From a candidate division SR1 bacterium (lineage in GTDB: Bacteria > Patescibacteriota > Gracilibacteria > Absconditabacterales > Absconditicoccaceae), in NCBI GenBank assembly GCA_026397515.1, contig JAPLUU010000014.1, positions 27,750 through 72,376 on the forward strand: a DNA stretch of 44,627 nucleotides, written 5' to 3'. Shown one piece after another: positions 8,625-20,155 of this stretch (position 1 is the stretch's first letter; each line of letters starts with the position of its first letter). Below the pieces are notes generated by a model. It worked only from the letters and a program-made list of their open reading frames with translations, ran no database searches and was not told the origin of the DNA. The translations under genes were made by a program, and so were the position numbers.

Positions 8625-11600
8625 ATGCATAGATCTTTCCATCATATTCATCATTATATACGTCAACAACACAAGAAATATCTCTTGGGGACAGCTATTG
8701 GAGGTGCTGGATTTTTTGTTATTAAACTATTAGTTTTTGTTATAGGAGTTCTTGGTCTATTACAATATTCATGAACCTTTGCAAGTTGATGACCAGCATG
8801 TGGAGGACGAGATAATAGCCAGTTCATTACGTGATCATTTCGAGATAGTAACCCAGATAACAATAAGATTGTTTGCGCACTCTACGGCGACGGCACAGGA
8901 CTTAATAATAAGACAGCCTACACACAATATCGATGAACTAGTACATGTATCACAGAAAATATGTCTGTGGTTTATCTTTCATGATGATGATTAAATACCA
9001 TTCCAACAACACTTACTGCTAATACTATCTATGTACTTTCTTGATGATTGTGGACCCTGACTGCAGCTAGAAATATTAATCATTGTAGCGCTATCGTTGG
9101 GAAAGGAGACGTGACTATCCAATGAGCAGTAAGTGCAGGGCAGGTATCTATGCTCTCTGCGAATGCAACAAGAAATCGAATACTAGATAACATAAAAGTG
9201 GATAGAAACTATACCTGAGCGATGTGAGGTAATACAGCACTAATTATACAAAATGCCGCTTCCACCTCTATGACCATAAACAATAGTCAATTTTACAACG
9301 CAGGTGCATCATATAATGTATATGCTGCTGGTGGGACATACCTTATCATCAATAATACTCAAATATATGGTGGTACGGTAGGAATAGGTATTACAACAGC
9401 ATACACCATGATCACTAATAGCCAAATATACAATGTCGGTAACGCTGGATTTGAAGTGATAGGAAATAGTGGAGTAATAGACAATTGCCAAGTATACAAT
9501 ACCTTTGTCGGAGTGAGATATAATTCATCAACAAACGGGCATGTCCTCAGTAACAGTCAAGTCTACAATAATTCATATGGAGTGCAATATAGCTTATCAA
9601 ATAATAACATAATTACCAATACCCAAATATACAATAATGCTGGATATGGTATCTACTTCTGAACATGAGATCATAACATTATCAACAATACTCGATCATA
9701 CAACAATGGAGCACTAGGAGGTATAAGCATCATTGCTACATCCACCAATACGAAATATTACGGAGCAAATAGAGTATTCAACAATGGAGCAAATTTTGTA
9801 TGAGTTACTGGAAATCTTATTACTGGTTCAATAAGTGATTATCCATGATTGGGACGAAGCGATGGATCAATAAACACTACGGCAATTTTGACACGGGACT
9901 ATATTACCAATCCCAGAAATGTATCAGGTACCTACCGACACCCCACACGAAGTTCTACATTTACGGCATTAAGAGCAACCAAAGTCTATACATGATCAGC
10001 CATCATGCAATACAGTTTTGGAAGTGGAACACTGACTCAAATACAGCCAGTCGCTTATTTGACATGATCTACACCAACACTACGATGAACATTTACTACG
10101 GGTAATTTCATCTGATGAAACACCCCAAGAATCACAGGAGATCTTATAGGTCTTGTTTCTGGGACTGGTTCGGTAGTAAATGTTACCGTCACAGGAACAG
10201 CTACTTCAATGGCGACCAAATATAATATTTTCTGAGAGGTAATGACAAATATTTTATGAGTAGACATCAATACAAGTACAGGAATAAGACTTACCAATGG
10301 TTGATTATGAGTAAATAGAATAATCACAGAACTCTATGATCCAATAAGTTATTTTGCTATGCACTTTGAAAAAGCTCCTATTCTAGAAGATACAGGAAAT
10401 GATGTATTTATAGATAGCTCATTTTGGGTCACTAATCCAACGACCGGAGATATCATCGCGAGACTCTATGGAGGTTGAGCTGGGGGAAATGATAAGACAG
10501 CATATACCAGTGGACGATTAAGTAATGCCTGTCCGATTGCCAGCATGGTCGTCAGTGGGGTATCGCCAGGCACTAATACCATACCAGCAACATTAGCAAA
10601 CTATACCATTTATGTTCTTGAATCAGGAACCTATTTGACTACTGGGACAACGACCTTGGTAACCTGTTCAGCAATAATTGGGAAATGAAATGTCATTATA
10701 CAATGATCGTTCTCGACCAATACAAGATTACTCATAAGTCAGAGCAAGCAAAATCGAATACTAGACAATCTCAAACTGAATAGAAACTATAGCTGAGGAA
10801 CTTCTGCCGATGTGTTTTATTCAAGCAGTAGCCCATCGTGTACCATGAATAATGTGGACGCATATGGATGATATGCTGGACTCAACTATTATTCTGCAGA
10901 TACATACAACATATTAAACAATAGCCAGGCCCATGATAATGCTAATGTGGGGATACAATTTACGAACAACTCCAGTGGAAACATAATCAATAATGTAAAA
11001 GCATACAAAAATATATTCTCATATGGTATGGTGGTTACTGTCAATTCTATTAATAATAAAGTTAGCAACAGCCAGTTTTATAACAACAATATTGGATTTC
11101 GGTCATCTACAGCTGATGCTTGAATTATCGAAAATTCGCAATTCTATAATAATGCTAGTGTGGGATGTAGAATTGCCTCCAAGATTACCGTAAACAATAG
11201 TCAAACATTTAATAATGCGGGTAATGGGTTTGACCTGAATGCAACTACAGCAGGAGGAACCGTAATTAATAACTGCCAAATCTATAACAATACCAATTAT
11301 GGAATAAGTGTTGCGTCACCAGATTATGTTGCCATAAATAATACCCAAATATATAACAACAGTGCTGCTGGCATCATGTATTCGAGTTCTGCAGATTCAG
11401 GAATAATAAATAATAGTCAGATATATAACAATACGTCATATGGTATATATTATGTCTTATGATCAAATAATTTAGTATGTAATAGCCAAATATATAATAA
11501 TGGTTCACAGGGGATCAATCTGCAAGCAGCATCTACCAATAATAAATATTATTGAATCGTATGAATGTTTGGAAATGCTACAAATATATGATGAACGACG

Positions 11601-14600
11601 GCCAACTTTATCACCTGATCAAGCTCCGACTTCCCGTGACTGGGACGAAGTAATGGAGCCATAGACACCACACCAACAATGTCACGAGATTATCTAACCA
11701 ATCCCTTAAATGCCTCTTGATCATATCTCCTTAATTGGTCTTGAGCATTTTCTGCATTTAGAAATAAATTAAGCTATACAGGAACTGATTGAATGCAATA
11801 TAGTTATGGTAGTGGAATCTTAGCACAAGCACAGCCAGTACTCTTTAGTGGGACAACACTTATTGCCTCATGAGTATTTACGGGGACAAATTATATCTGA
11901 TCTATACTAAACAAAATTACAGGAGATCTAATAGGTATAGTAGCAGGTACTGGTACCGCACCGAACGTTACTGTGCTAGGAACAGCTTCTTCGATAGCGA
12001 CCAAATATAATATTTTCTGAGACATATTTACCAATATTTTATGAGTAAATATTAATACAAACACAGGAATAAAATTAACAAACAATGGACTTTGAATAAA
12101 TAGGATAATTACACAGATCTATGATCCTACAACATATTTTGCTACTCATTTTGAAAAATCAGTCATCGTAGAAGATACAGGAAATGATATATTTATTGAC
12201 GATAGTTTCTGGTCAACCAATCCAACAACAGGAGAAATTATAGCTAGATTTTATGGATGATGAGTGGCTAGTAATGATAAAACGGCTTATACTAAATATC
12301 GATGAACCAATACCTGTATACCAAACAACATGACAGTAAGTTACTTAACATGAGGAGGAAATAATATCATCCCAACAACACTATCAACAAACACCATTTA
12401 CATTCTGTGATCAGGAACATATCTACAATCAGCAGTCATCAATATAGTAAATTGCTCTGCTATAATTGGACAAGGAAATGTTGTTATACAACAAACAACG
12501 TCATCGCTCGGTATAATAGCTTGATGAAATCAAAAAAATCGAATATTAGATAATGTAGGGCTTTATAAATCGACAAATACATTATCTCCTTATGGTATAT
12601 ATGCAAATGGAATGACATCTACAACCATAAACAATATAGATATATCATGAGTCACGGGAAGTGCATGAGTATTTTATCAACTTAGTAATTATTCTATAAT
12701 AAATAATGCACAAATATACAACAACAAATATTGAGTACAATATTATGCAACACCATCAGATTACAATATCTTAACAAATAGTAAGCTATTTAATAATTCC
12801 TCTGACGGAGTAACAATTACCTCGTCAACTGGCGGAATTATAGATAATTGTCAGATATATAATAATGGAATCTATGGAATACATTATACACAGAATGCAC
12901 GAAAAAATTCACTCAATAATTCTCAAATATATAATAATGTAAACTGAATACTTTATGATGGAACAAATCCATGAAATAATGTTATCAATAATTCTCAAAT
13001 ATATAACAATACCAACTATGGAATAAATTTCACGTCTTGATCAAATAATATATTTAATAATACGTGGATTTATAATAACGGAACGACAGGAGTATATATC
13101 AATGCAATTTCTATTACCAACAAATACTATGGAACAAACAAAATATTTTGAAATACGAGCGATATTTGATGAACAGCGGCAAACTTAACTGCATGATTAA
13201 ACGGAGATTATCCTGCTCTTGGACGAATAGATGGAATACTAGACCAAACAAATATTCTCTCACGAGATTATTTTACCAACCCCAAAAATAATACATATAA
13301 TTATTTATCTATACGATCTGGGACATTTTCTAGTTTAAGAGGAAACAAAATATTTACAGGAACAACAGGAATACAATATAGTTATGGTAGTGGAATCTTG
13401 ACGCAAGCACAGCCAGTACTCTATAACAGAACTACTTTAGTACTATCATGAACATTTGTCTGAACAAATTATATCTGAAGTTCTATACCCAAAATTACCT
13501 GAGATATTCAAGGTATATGAAGTTATAACGGAATGAATAGTATCATTACATGAATAGTAAGTAGCCCAGCAACCAAGTACAATATCTACGGAGATCTCAC
13601 AAGATTCTTGTATGGTATAGATAGCAATACAAGTACATGAATTACATTCTCATGATGATTAGCAACAGGAGAAATTATTACTCAAATATACGACCCAATA
13701 AATTATTTTGCGACTCATTTTCAAAAAGTTGCGAACATAGATACAACAGCACCATCCACACCAATCCTCGTAAGCCCAAGTAGTGGAACGATGTTCAGTA
13801 CATGATCAGTTCAACTTATATGGTCTGCAGCTATGGACACAGGAATTTGAATATGATGATATATATATCAAGTAAGTACAGATTTGTGATTTTCAACTAT
13901 CATAAATTCTGGGACACAAACCACCACAGGAATATCTCTGAATAATCTCACGAACGGAACATACTATCGAAGAATAGCTGCTTACGACAATGCAGGAAAC
14001 ACATGAACACGAAGTACTATATGGAATTTCAATATCATTATGATCTCAGCACCAGTAGTCGGCATCGGATATATTTCATCATGAATAACGGGAGATAATT
14101 GATGAGTAAAGTATTATAAAGGAATAATAAATATCAGGGCAAGTTTATCATGAACTAATATCACTTCATGTGAATATACGATTAATGGATCATCACGAGT
14201 TATTGCAAACATATGAGTAAACTATTGTGAAGCAACGAATATTAATCCAACAACAGATATTTCTCTCCAATTCCGTGCAACAAATAGTGCAGGTATAAAC
14301 ACATGATGAATCATAAATTATATGTACGATGGTATTTGACCTACAACACCGATATTACTTTCCCCTAGTAGTGGGACAATATTTACTACATGAAACGTTA
14401 TACTATTACGAAACTGAAGTACAGACATAGGAGCGGGCTTGAGTGGCTATTTTTATCAAATAAGTACAGATTCCTGATTTTCAACTATCATAAATTCTGG
14501 AATACAAACCACCACAGGAATATCTCTGAATAATCTCATGGACGGAACATACTATCGAAGAATATATGCTATCGATAACGTAGGGAATACCTGAGCACGA

Positions 14601-14945
14601 AGTGCTCTACGAAATTTCACGATACTACCAGCGATATCTTTTGATATAACTGCACCTACAGCATTAAATATAGGAAACATTTCTGTACCAGAAGCTACTC
14701 AAGTGATAGAAAAAATATTTACATGACTGAGTACATATTTTACAGTCTCTGATTATGTATGAGATGATATAGGCTATTACACGACAATATCTATGACAAA
14801 TCTTGTAGATGGAAATGGAAATATATTGAGTAATGATAATATCGCAATCAAAACAGAATATCGGCAATTACGTGAACATATATACCATTTAGTAATAATG
14901 TCCTTACATTTATCAAAAGAAATGCATGAACAAATGGTGGAATAA
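8625..14945 (+). CDS. Giant beta-helix/Ig-like cell-surface protein, 2106 residues, frameshifted near its C-terminus
   Basis: The protein has a His/Lys-rich cytoplasmic start, a membrane helix (about residues 25-50, ending near TFASGG) and then a very long Asn/Thr/Ser/Gly-rich exterior. Parallel beta-helix rungs of the type NNSQIYNN recur dozens of times, as in pectate-lyase-like and adhesin folds. Three super-repeats begin at 8913, 10497 and 12282 (TAYT..RG, then IPTTL, TIYVL, CSAI(I/V)G, NRILDN). After about 13740 come Ig/Fn3-like modules (TPILVSPSSGT, STDxGFSTIINSG, GTYYRRI, DNxGNTG). More than 100 TGA codons are read as glycine with no TAA or TAG until 14943. The conserved C-terminal domain continues in another frame (see next entry). 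A role in adhesion or host contact is inferred from the architecture. Confidence 0.85.
8913..13740 (+). repeat. Three tandem super-repeats within the giant surface gene
   Basis: The units begin at 8913, 10497 and 12282 and measure about 1.58, 1.79 and 1.46 kb. Each has a TAYT...C...IPTTL cap, a beta-helix body, then a tail with QYSYGSG, YNIFG, INTSTG, ELYDP and YFAxHFEK. The first two tails continue into FWxTNPTTG and lead directly into the next cap. The protein sequence is more conserved than the DNA, indicating old duplications. Confidence 0.75.
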
Positions 14946-15049
14946 AATGAACGTATGGAGTAGCTCCCGCATTACAATTAACTATTCCACAGTTGCAAAA
15001 TGCTGGTAACTATTCATGAACACTCATATATACACTCTATCCAAATTAG
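14858..15049 (+). pseudogene. Out-of-frame C-terminal end of the giant surface protein
   Basis: From about 14858 the frame that ends in TAG at 15047-15049 reads ISAITGTYIPFSNNV, then LTFIKRNAG, GTYGVAPALQLTIPQLQ and YSGTLIYTLYPN. This matches the C-terminal domain of the secreted protein at 16996-17583 (VTFVSRNN, YSQEITLKVQIP, YTGQLIFTY). One extra A near 14856-14860 (GAA ATA TCG) would join it to the upstream frame. As given, the main frame runs 29 more codons in nonsense sequence to TAA 14943. This is either a real one-base deletion, a slippage site or a sequencing error. Confidence 0.75.
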
Positions 15050-15136
15050 GATAAAATTATTTTTTTTGTTGATTCTCTTATACATATATATAATATACAA
15101 AGGCATATATAAACTGTTTTTATTTTTTTTGTTCTC

Positions 15137-16255
15137 ATGAAAAAAAATATATTTTTGCTTGTAGGTATTAGTTTACTCGTAATGATTGCTCCTGTCTACG
15201 CTGATGCACTCAAAAGTATCTCTTTAGATTATTGTGCTGTTACCGGAAATATACTTCCCTATACTATAGATACTACAGTAGAGACAGGTATTTGTTATAA
15301 AGTTACCAATACCTCTGATCAAGAAATAACTATGAAAATAAATTTTGTTGATGGAACATTTACCAATGACCAACGACAAAATAGAGCATGTTTGGATGAG
15401 TCAGCAAAAGAAAATTTTGGTCAATACGTTACCAATTATGAAAAAACAGTTACCCTATCAGGTTGAGAAACCAAAACTGAAACAGCGAGATTTTCATATC
15501 CTGAAGGTACGGATGGACAATACCATGGATGTATAACATATTCCGTAGTAGATACGTCTAGCAAAACGAGTACAGGAGAAAATTCCAACTTCAGTATTTT
15601 GATGCGTAAAGCAAAATTTATAGATGTACTTGTCGGTCATCCAGAAAAAATCACCGGAGGTATTGTGCTCAAACCATTTGCTCTTTCGTGAAATAATCTT
15701 TCTTCAAATCCCAAAATTAGAATATATCAAGATATGTCTGACAATAAATACGTGATAGAATTGACAATAAAAAATGAGGCTTCAGTAGAACAAGATGTAG
15801 TAGTAACCGGAGTTGTTTCAAATCTTTTGACCTATAAACATACCTTTATAGAAACACGTAAAATCCTCAAAGGACAGGAATTTATCATTACAAAAAAATT
15901 GGAAGACATACCAAATTATTATGTAGATGTAGATATTGCATTAGCATATACTCCAGTTATTCAAGGCATGCCAAACCTTGTCCCTCAGACATCACATATT
16001 CACGAAACAGCACGTATTTTTATCGTAAATATGATAACGATGGTGACAGCGATCGTTTTACTATTGTTGTTGATTATCATTATCTTACTTATAAGATCAC
16101 TAACAAAAAAAAGAAATATTCAACCATGATTCTGACCAATTCCTTCGACTCCCGTTGCTTCATCACAAGTGATTCCTTGACCACAAAACAATATGCCATC
16201 AGCGCCCATAGTTCAAACTCAGCAACAAGTTTCACCACCACCGACGAATATATAA
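15137..16255 (+). CDS. Secreted, C-terminally anchored surface protein with Pro/Gln-rich tail
   Basis: The 372-residue protein has a signal peptide (MKKNIFLLVGISLLVMIAP, cut near VYA-DA), a beta-rich outer part and one membrane helix near residues 290-315 (IVNMITMVTAIVLLLLLIII). A basic stop-transfer stretch and a short Pro/Gln-rich cytoplasmic tail follow. Four cysteines (LDYC, GICYKV, NRACLD, HGCITY) are shared with the next gene, as are FVDGTFTNDQR and FSIL..RKAKFIDV. The layout recalls the DUF916-type partners of WxL surface proteins in Firmicutes: an N-terminal Ig-like domain that opposes envelope, a C-terminal helix and a basic tail. That homology is suggested, not shown. It lies 88 bases after the giant surface gene. 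Confidence 0.8.
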
Positions 16256-16284
16256 AAAATAATTTTATCTGCTAAAAACAGGAC

Positions 16285-16941
16285 ATGAAAAGATATACTC
16301 TAGTATCAAGTATTTTTTTGTTTTCATTGAGTATATCTTTGGTATCAGGAGCAGATATATCAACAAAAGAGGCAAATTCATCCATAAATGGTGAGGTATT
16401 TCAGGAAGCAAGTGCTGAAGTACAAAGTATAGAAGTCGGTTTTTGCGAAAATGATGCCAAGACAAAAAAATATCAAATCAATGCAGGAGATATACAAGAT
16501 ATATGTTTAGAGGTGAGTAATAATGCAAGTAAAGATATTATGGTATCTCTAGATTTCGTAGATGGAACATTTACCAACGACCAACGGAAAAATAGAGCGT
16601 GTTTAGATAGTAATCAGAAAGAAAAATTTGGTCAGTATGTTACATGAAATAAAAATTCTCTTATTATACCAGCAAAATCATCAATAATTACTCATGCAAA
16701 TATGCAATATCCTAGAGGAATAGTTGGAGAGATTAACGGGTGTTTAGTCTATTATACGAAATGAGTTTCTGGAGGTGGAAGTGTGGATTTTAGTATCTTA
16801 GTTCGTAGAGCAAAATTTATAGATGTTACTATTCTACCATGATTTTTTGCTATCTATCAGAGATATATTTTTGGAGCTGCATTGGCAATAATAATTCTAC
16901 TACTATATAGTATAAAAAAATTTATTCGTAGAAAAAAATAA
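16285..16941 (+). CDS. Secreted, C-terminally anchored surface protein, short paralog
   Basis: This 218-residue paralog of the preceding gene has a signal peptide (MKRYTLVSSIFLFSLSISLV, then SGA), the same four cysteines (VGFC, DICLEV, NRACLD, INGCLVY), FVDGTFTNDQRKNRACLD and FSILVRRAKFIDV. It ends in one membrane helix (YIFGAALAIIILLLYSI) and a basic tail. It lacks the second extracellular domain and the Pro-rich tail of its neighbour. The two genes are 29 bases apart and read as a tandem duplication. The function is unknown; the pairing with a giant surface protein suggests envelope anchoring or assembly. Confidence 0.8.
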
Positions 16942-16944
16942 AAT

Positions 16945-16981
16945 AAAAAAAAGCCCTACAAATACTTGCAGAGCTTTTTTT
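16945..16981. terminator. Bidirectional terminator between convergent genes
   Basis: A-run plus GC (16947-16954) pairs with GC plus T-run (16973-16980), with an imperfect inner stem (CAA/TTG, CT/AG). The A-run on the left and T-run on the right allow it to act for both the plus-strand gene ending at 16941 and the minus-strand gene ending at 16996. Confidence 0.75.
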
Positions 16982-16995
16982 GTATATAATGATAA

Positions 16996-17583
16996 TTAGT
17001 AGGTGAATATAAGTTGTCCTGTATATGAAGCTGGAGCTTGTGCTGCAGGAATTTGTACTTTGAGAGTAATCTCTTGAGAATATTTAGAAAGTCATGAACT
17101 ATTATTTCTAGAGACAAAAGTAACTGGCGTATTGAGTGAAGTATTTGGGGCTCAGGTAGCAGTCAATGCTTTTCCTGTACCTAATCGATCAGTTCCTGTA
17201 TAAGTAATTGCAGTAGCAGGAATATCGGTAACACCAGATGCAGTTAATGATGAACTTTGGAGTGTTATAGTAAATGCTGATCATAACATATCACTTACGG
17301 TAAACCTATGATCACTAGCAGATGATGCAGAGATTTCTTCTAAACTCGCTGCGTAACTTCAGATATCGATATTGTTTGACTGGTTTCCTGGATGCAAAAA
17401 ATATGAATCCATAGCACTACCTGTATCTTTGAAAAAGCTAAAAGTTCAAACGGTAATTCATAAAGTAGTATTCGTAGAACTATTAATAGCAAATGATGTT
17501 CAAAAATACAGGAGTCATAATGTTAGTACGACGCCAAGAGTAAGATACATATAGGTAAGTTTTTTAGTTCATCAAATATACAT
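16996..17583 (-). CDS. Secreted protein with the adhesin-type C-terminal domain
   Basis: The 195-residue protein has a signal peptide (KKLTYMYLTLGVVLTLGLLY, cut near TSFA), then a beta-rich, Ser/Thr-rich domain with HRFTVSDMLG, FTITLQSSSL and VTFVSRNNSSG, ending TLKVQIPAAQAP and YTGQLIFTY. This domain matches the C-terminus of the giant surface protein, which suggests that both attach to the same envelope component. The ending resembles the C-terminal strands of WxL domains, but no WxL tryptophan is present, so that is an analogy. ATG 17583 is used; ATG 17550 would shorten the n-region. TGA glycines occur at six or more sites. It converges on the surface-protein pair. Confidence 0.8.
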
Positions 17584-17680
17584 ACGAGTAATTAAACGAT
17601 TAATAATGTAAATATATAAACAGTAGTTTTTTATACATTATATAGGTTTTTTTGTTTTTTGCAAATTATATATGTTGATT

Positions 17681-19045
17681 TTATAATGATGGTCATGGAG
17701 TACCAACTCATAGAGCATCTGCTCTCATAAGCATGAGCATAACATATCATCTGATTTCAGGCATCATAGGGTCATTTATCTGTCTCATAATGTCGTGATC
17801 TTTGAGTGCGTGAAGATGTTTAGAATATCGAAGTAATTCTTGGTGAAGCAATACAGCTGATGAAAAAACAAGCCCAATTGAAGAAATGACAGATTTTATA
17901 TTATTCTTTATAGTAATAAAAAGTGTTCTTTCTCATGGTTGTATATTGTAGGTATTACCAAAAAGCAATCTAGAAAGGGCAGTACCAAACTGAGCTCTAC
18001 TGACCAAAAGATTAGGTTCAAATTTTTTTTGAGGAGTAATTCCATCTTCCTGTAATCACATAAGTCCTAGCTGACATGATAAAACAGCAAACGATTGCAT
18101 TTCTTTGCTTTCATAATTCATGTCAGAAAATACACATTTTTTTGTTGTATCCGGAGTTTTTCAGACAAACTGTACCGCAAACGTAGAGAGCATTTTGGCA
18201 AGATGTTTTCTCAGGATTACTCACGTCATATCAGCTTGTTGAATGGTTGGCATAGTTGTTATAGAATACGCATGTGCCCAAAGATATGCATTAATAAATT
18301 CTTGTGAAAATCACAATCATAAAATATTTCATCAAGTATATGCGCTTGTATGTCATGTCTCATGATTATAGATACAACTATTATCATAATAACTAGAAGA
18401 AAAATCGCCATCAGGACAAACATCTCTATAAAGTATTTGCCCTCATCAACCTCATTGTTGTATTGGTCCATAAGGTGGGGCATGGAAGATTGAAAAATTT
18501 AAAAACACACTATTCCCCGCAATATCAGTAACACGAAAAATATAATTTCAATTTTCTATTATAGTTGCATTATTTTCATAATAAATATTGTTTAATGTTG
18601 CAATAACTCATGGGTTATTGTCAGAAAAATTGATAGTAGCATATCCACTTTGATTAAAAATTATGTTAAATATTGGTAACTCTTTATCAATCCAAGTAAT
18701 GTTATCTACAAAAGTTAGATGGTTCCATAAGTTAGTCGGTCAGTATACTCATCAAGAAGTATAGGGTCAAGTTCCCCGAAGATAAGAGAAAGTATATATT
18801 CAATTTCCTGTTACTATATAGTCAAGTGTGCCAGTAATACTTGATGATCACGTAATACTCGCATATACATTACCACTAGTAAAAAGCCCTGACGAATGGG
18901 CAGGAGTATAGACCATGTGAGTAATCGTATCGTTGATCCCTAAGGAAAGTGTAGTTCATTCATTAGATGCAAAAATTACTCTTCATATGAGAGTAAAGAG
19001 ACAAAATATAAGTAAGATGAATGTTTTGGTGGTGTAACGATCCAT
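17681..19045 (-). CDS. Surface protein with Ig-like region and SLH-like C-terminal domain
   Basis: The 454-residue frame is continuous under code 25. It has a signal peptide (MDRYTTKTFILLIFCLFTLI), an extracellular Ig-like region (SGYATINFSDNNPGVIATL, YIFRVTDIAGN) and a Gly/Asn-rich linker. The C-terminal part resembles the SLH-type domains of CPR surface proteins (NAYLWAHAYSITTMPTIQQA, GVILRKHLAKMLSTFAV, CVFSDMNY, CQLGLMGLQEDGITPQKKF, VSRAQFGTALSRLLFGN). It has repeated Cys near CVFSD and LSCQLG. The last part is atypical, with a hydrophobic stretch (VISSIGLVFSSAVLL). SLH domains normally bind cell-wall polymers, so cell-surface attachment is likely. Confidence 0.8.
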
Positions 19046-19140
19046 AGAGATGAAAAGTTCAAAGCAAAAATAAAATACATATAAGTATACACCAAAACTA
19101 TAAAAAATGCAAATTTGAATATTATATGTGTTTTTTATGG

Positions 19141-19179
19141 TTTGTACAGTCAAAAGACGCAGAAAACGCGTCTTTTTTC
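19141..19179 (+). terminator. Right copy of the exact 39-bp terminator repeat
   Basis: The stem is AAAAGACGC (19152-19160) with GCGTCTTTT (19168-19176). It is identical to 8481-8519 over 39 bases. No plus-strand gene ends just before it; the nearest upstream gene is on the minus strand and starts at 19045. It therefore looks orphaned, as expected if the segment 8520-19140 was inserted or arose by recombination. The rest of 19046-19249 holds no gene that I can see. Confidence 0.85.
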
Positions 19180-19249
19180 TATAAAATAAAAAAAAAAACA
19201 GGGGAGTAGATACAATTAGAGAGTAATCCTTTTAGTTTGCTTGGTAGCT

Positions 19250-20101
19250 ATGAATAAATACCTCTCCCATCATAGAGAAACCCATGAAACTTCTTACCGT
19301 GAATATAATCACAAAAGTAAGAAAGTTGTTAACGAACAAAGAAAAAATAGAGAAGAATTGGAGAAGGTAATAAACAACGAAATAAATTATTTTATACAAT
19401 TAGCAAAATATTATTATACCAATACAGTCAAAGAATCTGAAGTAGAAGAAATCGAGAAAAACGAAGACGATCTCTATACGCTCATCAAAGATCCCAAAGA
19501 TCCCAAAAAAGATTTGTTGGTATTGATCAAAACAGATGAATTACCTGAAGTAGACGAGAGCAAAAAAGAGAATAGTGAGTTAAAAAGCTATATAAACTGA
19601 CCATTGCCTATTTTTATTGTACCGCATTGGATAAAAAATACAGGCATGAAAGCTACGGAATTTCTCAATAATAACGCGATACTTTATTTCTTCCCTCATA
19701 AGTGAGGAAAATTAGAGTTACGTATGACAGAAAAAGAAAGAGAGCATCCTATTGATTATAATCATGCAAATATACCACAATATACAGATAGCATAGTAAA
19801 CTTACAAAATATGATATTTAAAAAAATACTTAAAAATAATACTCTCTTTAAAGGTTTTTCAAATGATAAAGTATTTGAAAAATTCGTAAAAAAAATGGAA
19901 GATCTTAAAACATATACTCCTACAAAACTCTATCAACGAAGCAAAGATACTCATGAGTATAACCAAGATGAAGAAGAAACAAAAATATACGCTATCATCC
20001 GTGAATGTCTCTTGTATATGAGCGAATGAGACAACGAGAAACTCTTTAATCTCATCCAAGCGTTTGATATACAGAAAGAGATATTTACTCAACAGAAATA
20101 G
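19250..20101 (+). CDS. Hypothetical protein, 283 residues
   Basis: I do not recognise this protein. It is hydrophilic and charged, with a His/Lys/Glu-rich N-terminal region likely to form a coiled coil (KKVVNEQRKNREELEKVINN). It continues with a region reading PLPIFIVPHWIKNTGM, ILYFFPHKGGKLELR and a helical C-terminus. There is no signal peptide or membrane helix, so it is probably cytoplasmic. Three TGA glycines are required. The ATG at 19250 is preferred over an in-frame TTG at 19241. It is the first gene after the repeat-flanked surface island and precedes the AMP pathway genes. Confidence 0.75.
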
Positions 20102-20155
20102 TTTGTAATAAAATAGAACAACATTAAGTATTTTTACTTATTAATTATTAGAAAA

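Noticed and set aside
18259-18483. A 74-codon minus-strand frame with a hydrophobic stretch
   Set aside because: It is a shadow in another register of the 454-residue gene at 17681-19045, which is continuous under code 25 and has recognisable domains. I first took it for a frameshift in that gene, but the full frame shows none.
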